Shown piece by piece: positions 1-7,675 of a stretch of 64,000 bases of DNA. The stretch's first letter is position 1; each line of letters starts with the position of its first letter. The stretch covers positions 443,481 to 507,480 of the forward strand of contig NZ_QGTJ01000003.1 in assembly GCF_003182095.1 (NCBI RefSeq), in the 5' to 3' direction. The stretch comes from Plasticicumulans acidivorans. GTDB taxonomy: Bacteria; Pseudomonadota; Gammaproteobacteria; Competibacterales; Competibacteraceae. Below the pieces are notes generated by a model that had not been told where the DNA came from, ran no database searches, and saw only the letters and a program-made list of their open reading frames with translations. The position numbers and the translations under genes were made by a program.

Positions 1-57
1 CCCAACATGGCGCTTGGCGGCATCACCCCGATGCAAAAACTGGCACTCGCCGCTTAG
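1..57 (+). CDS. IS3-family transposase (OrfB), C-terminal end only
   Basis: Reading frame 1 gives P-NMALGGITPMQKLALAA followed by TAG at 55-57. The pattern N-M-x-L-G-x-x-T-P is the usual C-terminus of the DDE integrase-core transposase (OrfB) of IS3-family elements, which cut and join the ends of their own element. Only about 18 residues are inside the window, so the catalytic DDE residues and the frameshift fusion with OrfA cannot be seen. Recognition rests on this short motif plus the inverted-repeat-like end just downstream. Confidence 0.65.
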   Translation, partial: PNMALGGITPMQKLALAA

Positions 58-95
58 CCCCACTTTTGACGTCCGTTAAAAGCGGGGGGATTACC
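1..95 (+). mobile_element. Right end of an IS3-family insertion sequence (partial)
   Basis: The window opens inside an insertion sequence. The first 57 bases encode the end of an IS3-type transposase, and about 40 bases later the sequence reads AAAAGCGGGGGGATTACC. That resembles the terminal inverted repeat seen at the right end of many IS3-family elements. The rest of the element lies left of the window. The exact outer boundary (about 93-98) cannot be fixed without the left end and the target duplication. Base composition drops sharply to AT-rich just beyond it. Confidence 0.6.
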
Positions 96-294
96 CCACC
101 GCCAACATCACGCGCCCCAAGTGCGGTTCAATCTCTTCTTCAGAAGCAGAAGTACAGTCCGCTCCAGATGTATCATCCACAAGGCATCGCCGCTGAAAAA
201 TTTTGGCAATCACAGCCCTGCCTATCTCTTCAAACTGCCGCTCCGACCTATCAGAACAAAGATAATCCATATCGATTTCTTTTGTAGTGCTCAT
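91..294 (-). pseudogene. Small unknown gene apparently cut by the IS end
   Basis: The reading frame starts at ATG 294-292 with a good Shine-Dalgarno sequence: GAGGAG (complement of 303-308) lies 8 bases upstream. It encodes 67 residues, acidic towards the end, with several cysteines. The stop codon at 93-91 lies inside the presumed IS terminal repeat, so the native C-terminus has probably been lost. I do not recognise the protein. The strong ribosome binding site and the position against the IS end suggest the remains of a once functional gene in horizontally acquired DNA. A chance frame remains possible. Confidence 0.4.
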
Positions 295-490
295 CGCTTT
301 GTCTCCTCAAGTCACGCACGATAAAGTGCCTTTTTTAATGATTCCATTTAAAATTCACATATAAACGATCAAGTCCAGATCCTGTTGGCGCACAAGAAAT
401 GACAAAACCCATTTTTGTTATTGCCAAACGTTTATGTATGTTTGTCTTGATCGCTGCATAGAGACGCATCTAAAAATGTATTCATGTCTC
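295..490. other. AT-rich intergenic stretch with an inverted repeat
   Basis: No gene is seen. The stretch is much richer in A+T than the rest of the window. It contains an 8-bp inverted repeat, CGATCAAG at 366-373 and CTTGATCG at 446-453. On the minus strand TTGATC followed 16 bases later by TAAATG could be a weak promoter for the small gene ending at 91. The composition suggests imported DNA. Confidence 0.4.
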
Positions 491-1592
491 TCAAGTTGGG
501 AGGACACCGTGCTGAGCTGACAGCCATTGCTGCTTAGCCGCAATAACGACAAGTCGACTGGACTGCTGGACCATCCAGACGACGCATACCTCACCCAAAG
601 CGTTCTCTATATCTTCGGTCGCCAGCAGCAACGACTGGTGATATCCAGCCAAGGCTTTCGTGCCTTGCCCGTTGGCCAGCGGGATTTCCGCGTCCACCTT
701 GGCAAGGTCAGTCTGTCGCCAACGCAAGCCGAGCAAACCCGCCACGTTGATCGCGCCGCCGGGCATAAGCACTCTGGTGAATTGCGGATCCCACACGTCC
801 GGGCGCAAATGCAGCAGCGCTCCCTGCTGCTCGAAGCCTACCTTCCACGAAACTTCAGGCAGGCGATTCGGCGAACCTGACTGCTCGAACTCGCTGGGAA
901 TTTGGCCCGCCAGCAACGCCAGGCGGTCGCGCTGTGGATTCATCCAGTGCTCCGGAGCCGGCTGTTCTGTTGCCAGTGAAGACCGGGCAAGCAGCAATTC
1001 AGCCCCCCACGACTCGGGTGGCATGACGTTGCTGATCCGGTTGATCCGGTTGCACTGCCAAGCGCTGATGGTTGAGCTGACGGCGCAGCAAGGCCTGGTC
1101 GCGGCGCGCCGGCACGACCGCCGACGGCCTGCGCGGGCGATCAAACAAATACAGTTTGCAGGAGGCGCCCACGCCAGCCTTGTAATAGTCGCAGTTGCGC
1201 CCGAATGTGGAACTGTCCCGGAAGCCCCTGCCCTGCGGGTTTTCCCGGGCGTCATGACGCCTGGCGTCCTGCACTGCCTGATCGACTCCAGTGCGCCGGG
1301 ACCGGGCCTGTGCCTGCTCTACCCACCCCCGAGTTTGGGCGATGTCCGGTTTGGATGCCTGGGAGGTTTCCAGCGGTTGCGCCAATTGCGTAGCGTTAAA
1401 GTGCCGCCACCACACCGCATAGTTGGCCTGCACTGGCGCCGAGGCATACCCGAACCACTCCGGCCGGGGAATGCCCGCGCACAGGTACGCCGATCCGATG
1501 GAGCAAACAGACAGCACGCTGGCGAGCGCAGCACCACCCAGCACTTTCAGGATGAGGCGACGAGAAACGCTCACGCCAATTTCGCCTGTCAT
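491..1592 (-). pseudogene. Decayed outer-membrane efflux factor (NodT/OprM family)
   Basis: This is the third gene of the RND operon, overlapping the pump gene stop by 4 bases at 1589-1592. The first frame (1592 down to about 1000) starts with a signal-like hydrophobic segment and shows family landmarks: a WWRHFNATQL segment, DIAQTRGWVEQAQA, and a YKAGVGAS/LYLF region where intact proteins read YxAGFDASWELDLFG. Similarity then passes to another frame (about 1020 down to 494), which has LALLAGQIPSEF, a WRQTDLAKVDAEI segment and ALAGYHQSLLLATEDIENAL. No single frame covers the family's usual 450-490 residues. The middle is shortened and the C-terminus is scrambled after DIENAL. I infer at least one frameshift plus internal deletion, so no working outer-membrane channel. 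Confidence 0.8.
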
Positions 1593-4500
1593 GCCTGTGC
1601 ATCCGCTATGGCAGGTGCGGGCTCATCACGCTTGACGCGAAACCAGGCCGCATACAGTGCGGGAACGAAAAACAGGGTCAGCACGGTGGCGACAGTCAGC
1701 CCCCCCATGATGGCGATCGCCATTGGCCCCCACAGTGTGGAAAAGGTCAGAGGAATCATCGCCAGGATGGCCGCCAGGGCCGTAAGCACTACCGGGCGGG
1801 TACGGCGCACCGTGGCATTGATGATGGCCTGCCAGCGTGGCTCGCCGGCGGCGATGTCACGGTCGATCTGATCAACCAGAATCACCGAATTGCGCATGAT
1901 CATGCCGGCCAGGGCGATCACGCCCAGAGTGGCCACGAAGCCGAAGGGCGCGCGCGTCAGCAGCAGAGCCAGGCTGACGCCGATCATGCCCAGCGGTGAG
2001 GTCAGCACCACCATGAACATGCGGCTGAAGCTCTGAAGCTGGATCATCAGAAACAGCGCCCACAGCAGCAGCATCACCGGCATCACGGCCTGGATCGCGG
2101 TATCGGCCTTGATGCTTTCCTCGATGGCTCCTCCCGTCTCGATGCTGTAGCCGACGGGCAGGCTGTCCTTGATTCCCTGCAACATCGGTTCGATCTGCTT
2201 GGATACATCCGGCGCCTGGGCTCCTTGCACATCGGCACGCACGCTCAGCGTGGGCAGACGTTTGCGCACCCACAGGCCGCCTTCTTCCAGCACAGGTTCG
2301 ATACTGGCCACCTGACTCAAGGGCACGCTGCGGCCGCTGGCGGTGCGTATCGTCAGGTCGCCGATCTGACCGGCATCCAGGCGTTCGGCCTCTACGGCAC
2401 GGGCCACCACGGCGATCAGCTCCGTGCCTTCGCGCACCTGGGTCACGGTAACGCCGCTGAGCAGGGTTTGCAGCGTGCGCGAAATCTCCTGGGTATCCAG
2501 GCCGAGCGCCCGGGCACGGTCCTGATCGACCTGCAAGCGCAGCGCCTTGGTGCGCTCGTTCCATTGCAGGTTCACGTCGCGTACATGGGGATGCTCACGC
2601 ATGCGGTCACGCACCTTTGCGGCAATCTCACGCACCGTGTCGGGCTCTGCGCCGCGTACACGGAACTGCACCGGATAGCCGACGGTCGGTCCCAGCTCCA
2701 AGCGATAGACCCGCGTGCGGATGTGTGGAAAGGTGTCCGCCAAGCGGTTGCGCAGATCGGCGGCCAGCATGCCGGCCTGCTTGATCTCGTGCGGATAGAC
2801 GATCAACTGCGCGTAGTTGAGCTTGGGGGTCTCGGGATCGAGCGCCAGGTAGAAGCGCGGTGATCCACTGCCGACATAAGCGGTGAAGTCACGCACGCGA
2901 TTGTCCTGGCGCAGCAGATGTTCCACTTTTTCAGTTTCGGCCAGGGTGGCCGCGTAGCTGGCACCTTCCTCCAGATGCACGTCGATCAGAATTTCCTCGC
3001 GCGGCGAATCCGGGAAAAACTGTTGGGGCACAAGCTGGAATGCTGCCAGCGACAGCACGAAGGCCGCAGCGGTCGCGGCCAGCACGGTTTTGCGGTGCGC
3101 TACACACCAGGAAATTTTTCCGCTGAACCAGCGGTGGAAACGCTGGTGAGCATCACCATGCCCGTCAGTGCCGTGTGGCTTGATGTTTGGCAGCAGTTTG
3201 GCTCCCAGGTAGGGAGTGAAAAACACGGCCACCACCCACGACACCAGCAGCGAGATACCCACCACCCAGAAGATCGAGCCGGTGAATTCGCTGGTCGAGG
3301 ATGCGGCAAAGCCTACCGGCACGAATCCAGCCGCGGTAATCAGCGTACCGGTCAGCATCGGGAAGGCCGTGCTCGTCCAGGCGAAGCTGGCGGCCCTGAT
3401 GCGATCCCAGCCTTCCTCCATCTTCACCTGCATCATCTCCACGGCGATGATGGCGTCATCGACCAGCAGGCCCAGCGCGATGATGAGCGCTCCCAGCGAG
3501 ATGCGCTGCAGGTTGATACCCAGGCGCCACATGATGAAAAAGGTGATGCCCAGCACCAGCGGCACCGATAGCGCCACCACGATGCCGGTGCGAAAACCCA
3601 GCGCCAGCAGGCTGACACCCAGCACAATGCCCAGGGCCAGCACAAAGTGCCCCAGGAACTCATTGACCGAGTGCTTCACCAGCGTCGGCTGATCGACGAT
3701 CTTCTCGATGGTGATGCCGGCAGGCAGCACCTGCTGGATCTCCCGCACGACCGCATCCAGCCTCCCGCCCAAGGCCAGGATATCGCCGCCATCAACCATC
3801 GATACCGCCAGGCCGGTCACGCGCTCGCCGTTGCGGTGCATCGACAGCTGGGGCGGGTCAACGAAGCCGCGTGTAACCGTCGCCACATCGCCGAGCCGGA
3901 AGGTACGGCCATTGGTCTCGATGGCAACGTTCTCGATATCTGCCACCGAACGCACCGCACCATCCACACGGGCATGGATGCGCACCCGCGCACCTTCGAC
4001 GACGCCAGCCGGTGCGACGATGTTCTGCCGTGTCAGGTTATCCAACAGCTGCTGGGGCGCGATGCCCAGCTGGGCGAGCCGGGAGTGGCTGAATTCGACG
4101 TGGATCTGCGGCTCCTGCACGCCCAGCAGCAGCACCTTGGAGACATCCGGCACCTCCAGCATGCGTTCGCGGGCGGCCAGCAGCACCTGCTTCATCCGCA
4201 CGTCGTCGAAGCCATCGGCATGGAAGGCGTAGATGGAGCCGAAGGTATCGCCGAAGTCGTCGTTGAAGAACGGCCCCTGGACGCCTGCGGGCAGGGTGTC
4301 GCGGATGTCTCCCACGCGCTTGCGCGCCTGATACCAGCTCTCGTCGATCTGCGCCTTGCGCGTCCAGTCCTTGAGCACCAGAAAGATGGTGGCCTGCCCA
4401 GGTCGGACGTAGCTTTGCACATAGTCGTAGTTCGGCACTTCCTGCAGTGTGCGCTGAATCTTCTCCACTACCTGCTGCTCCAGGTCGCGTGTGGTCGCCC

Positions 4501-4669
4501 CCGGCCAGGCCACGTCGATGGTCATGACCTTGATGGTCAGACTGGGATCTTCAGCGCGCCCCAGATTGAAGTACGCCAGCGTTCCCAGCAGCAGGGACAG
4601 GATCATGGCGAACACCACCAGTGTGCTGTGACGCAGACCCCATGCGGACAGGTTGAATCCCTGTTTCAT
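1589..4669 (-). CDS. RND-family multidrug efflux permease (AcrB-like)
   Basis: A 1026-residue inner-membrane proton antiporter of the hydrophobe/amphiphile efflux RND family, which pumps drugs or hydrophobic compounds from the periplasm or membrane through a tripartite channel. Length and layout are normal: a first transmembrane helix near residues 12-32 and two large periplasmic loops. The second six-helix set begins near residue 530. The proton-relay aspartate pair is present in helix 4 (GLLVDDAI, about residues 400-407). I chose ATG 4669-4667 because it overlaps the TGA of the fusion-protein gene as ATGA, which implies translational coupling; an in-frame ATG 18 bases upstream is less likely. 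It appears intact although its outer-membrane partner is broken. The substrate cannot be predicted. Confidence 0.93.
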   Translation of the reverse strand: MKQGFNLSAWGLRHSTLVVFAMILSLLLGTLAYFNLGRAEDPSLTIKVMTIDVAWPGATTRDLEQQVVEKIQRTLQEVPNYDYVQSYVRPGQATIFLVLKDWTRKAQIDESWYQARKRVGDIRDTLPAGVQGPFFNDDFGDTFGSIYAFHADGFDDVRMKQVLLAARERMLEVPDVSKVLLLGVQEPQIHVEFSHSRLAQLGIAPQQLLDNLTRQNIVAPAGVVEGARVRIHARVDGAVRSVADIENVAIETNGRTFRLGDVATVTRGFVDPPQLSMHRNGERVTGLAVSMVDGGDILALGGRLDAVVREIQQVLPAGITIEKIVDQPTLVKHSVNEFLGHFVLALGIVLGVSLLALGFRTGIVVALSVPLVLGITFFIMWRLGINLQRISLGALIIALGLLVDDAIIAVEMMQVKMEEGWDRIRAASFAWTSTAFPMLTGTLITAAGFVPVGFAASSTSEFTGSIFWVVGISLLVSWVVAVFFTPYLGAKLLPNIKPHGTDGHGDAHQRFHRWFSGKISWCVAHRKTVLAATAAAFVLSLAAFQLVPQQFFPDSPREEILIDVHLEEGASYAATLAETEKVEHLLRQDNRVRDFTAYVGSGSPRFYLALDPETPKLNYAQLIVYPHEIKQAGMLAADLRNRLADTFPHIRTRVYRLELGPTVGYPVQFRVRGAEPDTVREIAAKVRDRMREHPHVRDVNLQWNERTKALRLQVDQDRARALGLDTQEISRTLQTLLSGVTVTQVREGTELIAVVARAVEAERLDAGQIGDLTIRTASGRSVPLSQVASIEPVLEEGGLWVRKRLPTLSVRADVQGAQAPDVSKQIEPMLQGIKDSLPVGYSIETGGAIEESIKADTAIQAVMPVMLLLWALFLMIQLQSFSRMFMVVLTSPLGMIGVSLALLLTRAPFGFVATLGVIALAGMIMRNSVILVDQIDRDIAAGEPRWQAIINATVRRTRPVVLTALAAILAMIPLTFSTLWGPMAIAIMGGLTVATVLTLFFVPALYAAWFRVKRDEPAPAIADAQA

Positions 4670-5799
4670 GGCAGACGCCCATCCCACGGCTGCACAGTCA
4701 TATTGGTGTCGAGCCGATGCACACCCGCGACCACCACACGCTCACCCGGCGCGACACCGTCGGCGATGGTGATGGTGTCGGTATCCATCGCGGCCAGCGA
4801 GACCGGACGCAGCACCAGTTGCTGCGCGCCATCGGGTAAAACCCAGACCCCGGTTTGCCCGCCCTGCTGAATCAGCGCGGTGATGGGCAGCTGCAGATGC
4901 AGGCCATATTGCGCAGCATCGAAGCGGACGGAGGCCGTCATGCCCAGCCGGGCAGCGGCAGGCAGCTCCGGCAAGCCGATGCGCACGCGATAGGTCCGCG
5001 TTGCCGGGTCAGCGACCGTGGCGACCTCACGCACCGTGCCGGCCAGCTCGACCGCCGGCAGACTGAGCAGACGCACGACGGCCTGCTGTGCCTGGGTGAT
5101 CTGGCCGATGCGGCTCTCCGGCACATCGACCTGAATTTCGTTTTCGCCGCTGCGCGCCAATCTCAAGATTGGCGTTCCGGCGGCGACCACCTGACCCGCC
5201 TCGGCCTGCACCAGCGCCACGGTGCCAGCGGCCGGTGCCGTCAAGGCGGTGTAGGACAAGTCGTTGCGCGACCGATCCAGCCGGCTTTGCGCGGCGCGCA
5301 CCTGTGCCTGGGCATTGACGTACTGGGTCTCTAAAGCGTCGAAATCAGCACTTGCGATCGCACCGGATTGCGTCAGGCGGCGGTTGCGTTCGACATCCCG
5401 ACGCACCCGCGCCAGGGTGGCTTGCGTCTGCACCAGATCGGCCGAGGCCTCCTGCACCGCCAGCTTGAACGGCGTGTCATCGATCCGAGCCAGCACCCCA
5501 CCTTTGGCGACCGTCATGCCCGCATCCACCAGACGTTCGACGATTCGACCCGGCACGCGAAATGCCAGCTGGCTCTCAATCCTGGAGACGATGGTGCCGG
5601 ACAGCGTTACCGCGAAACGCTCCTGGCTTGGTTGAACCGTGACGACATGAACCGGGACAGCCGCTGACTTTGCCGGCGGGGCGTCGCTACAAGCGGCCAG
5701 AACAGCGCTGAGCACCGCAGCCGTAAAAGCGGCAAACGGCTTAATACCTCTGACGTGAGCCCAGCCAGGTGGGGAGAAATATTTAAAAGGCATATCCAT
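4666..5799 (-). CDS. RND efflux periplasmic adaptor lipoprotein (AcrA/MexA-like)
   Basis: A 377-residue membrane fusion protein that links the RND pump to an outer-membrane channel. It has a lipoprotein signal with lipobox LAAC (Cys37), so it should be anchored to the inner membrane. A biotinyl-lipoyl-like half motif lies near RVPGRIVERLVDAGMTV. A coiled-coil hairpin spans about residues 110-170 (QTQATLARVRRDVERNRRL onward). The second lipoyl half reads APAAGTVALVQAEAGQVV, and beta-barrel and membrane-proximal domains follow. It is first in the operon, divergent from tetR. The start could be ATG 5799 or ATG 5793; neither has a strong ribosome binding site. Confidence 0.93.
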   Translation of the reverse strand: MDMPFKYFSPPGWAHVRGIKPFAAFTAAVLSAVLAACSDAPPAKSAAVPVHVVTVQPSQERFAVTLSGTIVSRIESQLAFRVPGRIVERLVDAGMTVAKGGVLARIDDTPFKLAVQEASADLVQTQATLARVRRDVERNRRLTQSGAIASADFDALETQYVNAQAQVRAAQSRLDRSRNDLSYTALTAPAAGTVALVQAEAGQVVAAGTPILRLARSGENEIQVDVPESRIGQITQAQQAVVRLLSLPAVELAGTVREVATVADPATRTYRVRIGLPELPAAARLGMTASVRFDAAQYGLHLQLPITALIQQGGQTGVWVLPDGAQQLVLRPVSLAAMDTDTITIADGVAPGERVVVAGVHRLDTNMTVQPWDGRLP

Positions 5800-5850
5800 G
5801 CATTTGCCCGATTGCTTCGTAAAAAAACGCGACGCACAGGGTTGAAATTA

Positions 5851-5937
5851 TTTTGTACCGTTTCGCATAAAAAGCGATTTGCATTCTGTACTGAAGCGCA
5901 TAAAATAGTCAATGCATTTTTTTCGGATCAGTACAAA
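5851..5937. promoter_or_regulatory. Divergent tetR/efflux control region with repeated TGTAC elements
   Basis: Two copies of a 19-bp direct repeat, TGTACcGtttCGCATAAAA (5854-5872) and TGTACtGaagCGCATAAAA (5887-5905), agree at 15 of 19 positions and start 33 bp apart, about three helical turns. A third element, TCAGTACA (5928-5935), is the inverted complement of TGTACTGA (5887-5894). A plausible tetR promoter, TTGCAT (5879-5884) - 16 bp - TAAAAT (5901-5906), overlaps the second copy. I infer that these are TetR operators controlling both directions. They are seen in the sequence but not proven to bind. Confidence 0.6.
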
Positions 5938-5938
5938 T

Positions 5939-6562
5939 ATGACCACAGCCCGACCGCGCGGCAGGCCGCGCAACTACGATCCCGAACAGGTTCTGGAGAG
6001 CGCTCTGCGCGCGTTCTGGAAGGGGGGCTACTCCGGCACGTCACTGGACACGCTCGCGGCAGCAACCGGGCTCAACCGTCCCAGCCTCTATGCCGGACTG
6101 GGAGACAAGCGCACCATCTACATCAAGGCCATGCGGCGATTTCAGGATTACGCACGGGAGCATTTCGGCGCTGCGTTGCAAGCAAGGCCCGAGGACACGT
6201 CATTTGTCGATGTGGTCGCCCGCTATCTGCACGCAGCCATCAATGTGGACGGCCCACACGAAAGCATCGGGGTGAGTGGTTGTGCGGTTATTTCCACGGC
6301 GACAGCTGAAGCGCTGACCGATCCGGAAATTCGGCAGGTTCTCGACAACGTACTGGAAGAAATGGACCACCAGCTTCTTGCGCGCTTACGGGAAGCCCAA
6401 GCCCAAGGCGAGCTCCCCCCCAATACCGACATTGAGGCGATGGGCTTTCTGTTGTCTTCGACCGCTCACAGTATCGGCATCCGTTCGCGTGCCGGGCACA
6501 CCAAGCGCGATATGGAAAAGATGGTCGATTCTCTGGCGCGGGCGCTATGCCCGGTCAAATGA
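5939..6562 (+). CDS. TetR/AcrR-family transcriptional repressor
   Basis: A 207-residue regulator divergent from the efflux operon, so probably its ligand-released repressor and autoregulator. The N-terminus is typical (RPRGRPRNYDPEQVL), with the helix-turn-helix at about residues 33-55 (TSLDTLAAATGLNRPSLYAG). A variable ligand-binding helical domain follows (GCAVISTATAEAL, a pattern common in this subgroup). I chose ATG 5939 because the best promoter (TAAAAT at 5901-5906) would start transcription near 5913, after the upstream in-frame ATG at 5912. The ligand is unknown. Confidence 0.9.
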   Translation: MTTARPRGRPRNYDPEQVLESALRAFWKGGYSGTSLDTLAAATGLNRPSLYAGLGDKRTIYIKAMRRFQDYAREHFGAALQARPEDTSFVDVVARYLHAAINVDGPHESIGVSGCAVISTATAEALTDPEIRQVLDNVLEEMDHQLLARLREAQAQGELPPNTDIEAMGFLLSSTAHSIGIRSRAGHTKRDMEKMVDSLARALCPVK

Positions 6563-6940
6563 TGAAGGTCGCGGACACGCGGCGCGGCATTGGAGAATGC
6601 CTGATCCCTGCAACAGGCAGGCCTCCCCTCTCCCGCAAGGGCCAGCTGCGCTTTGCCCGGCCCTCGGCTGATTCAAACCGTCGCACATAAATAATCAGTG
6701 CAAACTCGAATTCAGCGGTTTCTCAGCGACTTCCGGGCTTTCTACATCAAAACCAAAGGAGCGCAGCCTCTTTATCCAGAACGAGAAACCTGCTCTTCTC
6801 CCTGCCTGCGCGAAAAAACCGCACGCTGGTACAGCAGCGCAGTGCAAAAAACGACGGCCGCTCCTGTGCAGAGTGAAATTGCTTCACTCACGAAAGAACG
6901 AGTCGAGCATACGGGATAAGGGCGAGTTACATCGCTGGAA
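6563..6940. other. Intergenic stretch without a recognisable gene
   Basis: Between tetR and the terminator before tRNA-Gly I see no convincing gene. A GTG-started frame at 6698-6919 has no ribosome binding site and no recognisable content. A short hairpin (GCCTG-N10-CAGGC) lies about 35 bp after tetR but lacks a T-tract. No integrase gene and no copy of the tRNA 3' end is visible here. Confidence 0.5.
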
Positions 6941-6941
6941 T

Positions 6942-6970
6942 AAAAAAATGGCCTTTCGGCCATTTTTTTA
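6942..6970 (-). terminator. Rho-independent terminator (bidirectional) for tRNA-Gly
   Basis: A perfect hairpin, AAAAAAATGGCC-TTTC-GGCCATTTTTTT, lies 41 bp downstream of the tRNA 3' end on the minus strand. The stem is ATGGCC/GGCCAT, flanked by A and T runs on both sides, so it can stop transcription from either direction: the tRNA on the minus strand and any tetR read-through on the plus strand. Confidence 0.9.
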
Positions 6971-7010
6971 AAGTCTTGCAGACTCCAGAGGAAGCCTGCA
7001 GATCATAAAT

Positions 7011-7086
<76 letters not shown>

Positions 7087-7115
7087 AGCGTGCCGTCAAC
7101 GACGGCAGGGCATGC

Positions 7116-7144
7116 ATATTACGCACCTGTTACGCAGTTCGCAA
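7116..7144 (-). promoter_or_regulatory. Sigma-70-type promoter of tRNA-Gly
   Basis: On the minus strand TTGCGA (7144-7139), a 17-bp spacer and TAATAT (7121-7116) form a near-consensus promoter. The discriminator after the -10 box is GC-rich (GCATGCCCTGCC), as is usual for stable-RNA promoters under stringent control. The predicted start near 7109 leaves a 5' leader of about 22 bases before the mature tRNA. Confidence 0.75.
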
Positions 7145-7195
7145 GCACCTCTCGCGTGGAGTGCTCCCCCCCCTCTACACCACAGCTCTCAAGGT

Positions 7196-7675
7196 ATGGA
7201 CTTCGTCAGTCTGCTGCTGCTGATCATCATCGCCAACAGCGCTCCGGTGCTGACGACCCGACTGCTCGGCAACCGGGCCACTCGCGCCGTGGACGGCGGA
7301 TACTGCCTCGCCGATGGCCGCCGCCTGTTCGGCCCCAGTAAAACCTGGCGCGGCATTGCCGCGGCGCTGCTGCTGACGCCGCTGCTCACCATGCTGCTCG
7401 GCCACAGTGCTGCCGACGGCCTGTTGATCGCAGCGCTAGCGATGGTTGGCGATCTGGGTTCGAGTTTCTGCAAGCGCCGCCTCGGCCTGCGCGCCAGCGC
7501 CCAGGCACTCGGGCTGGACCAGATCCCGGAATCTCTGCTGCCAGCCGCTGTCGTCGGTGCCGACTTCGGACTCGATGCCGGCGACATCGCCGGGCTGGTC
7601 GCGGCCTTTGTGCTGCTCGAACTGCTGCTGTCGCGGATCGGCTACCGCCTGCGCTTGCGCAAGGAACCTTACTGA
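7196..7675 (+). CDS. CarS-like CDP-archaeol synthase family membrane protein
   Basis: A 159-residue integral membrane protein with about four to five hydrophobic helices. It resembles the CDP-archaeol synthase (CarS, PF01864) family, relatives of CdsA that transfer CMP from CTP to a lipid phosphate. The visible family marks are NSAPVL near the N-terminus, FGPSKTWRG (about residues 43-51; CdsA proteins have a comparable SPGKTREG), and GDLGSSFCKRRLGL followed by LGLDQIPES. In archaea the family makes CDP-archaeol. The substrate of bacterial members is not something the sequence can tell. The ATG at 7196 is chosen because it begins the first membrane helix. It overlaps the convergent phosphoesterase gene by 7 bp. 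Confidence 0.75.
   Translation: MDFVSLLLLIIIANSAPVLTTRLLGNRATRAVDGGYCLADGRRLFGPSKTWRGIAAALLLTPLLTMLLGHSAADGLLIAALAMVGDLGSSFCKRRLGLRASAQALGLDQIPESLLPAAVVGADFGLDAGDIAGLVAAFVLLELLLSRIGYRLRLRKEPY

Noticed and set aside
66-287. Possible 73-residue plus-strand gene beside the IS end
   Set aside because: It starts inside the IS end, has no ribosome binding site, and the opposite-strand frame has a much better start signal.
366-453. CGATCAAG/CTTGATCG inverted repeat as a transposon end pair
   Set aside because: Only 8 bp arms, 72 bp apart, with nothing coded between; could be chance in AT-rich DNA.
6698-6919. Possible 73-residue gene between tetR and tRNA-Gly
   Set aside because: GTG start without ribosome binding site, no recognisable content.
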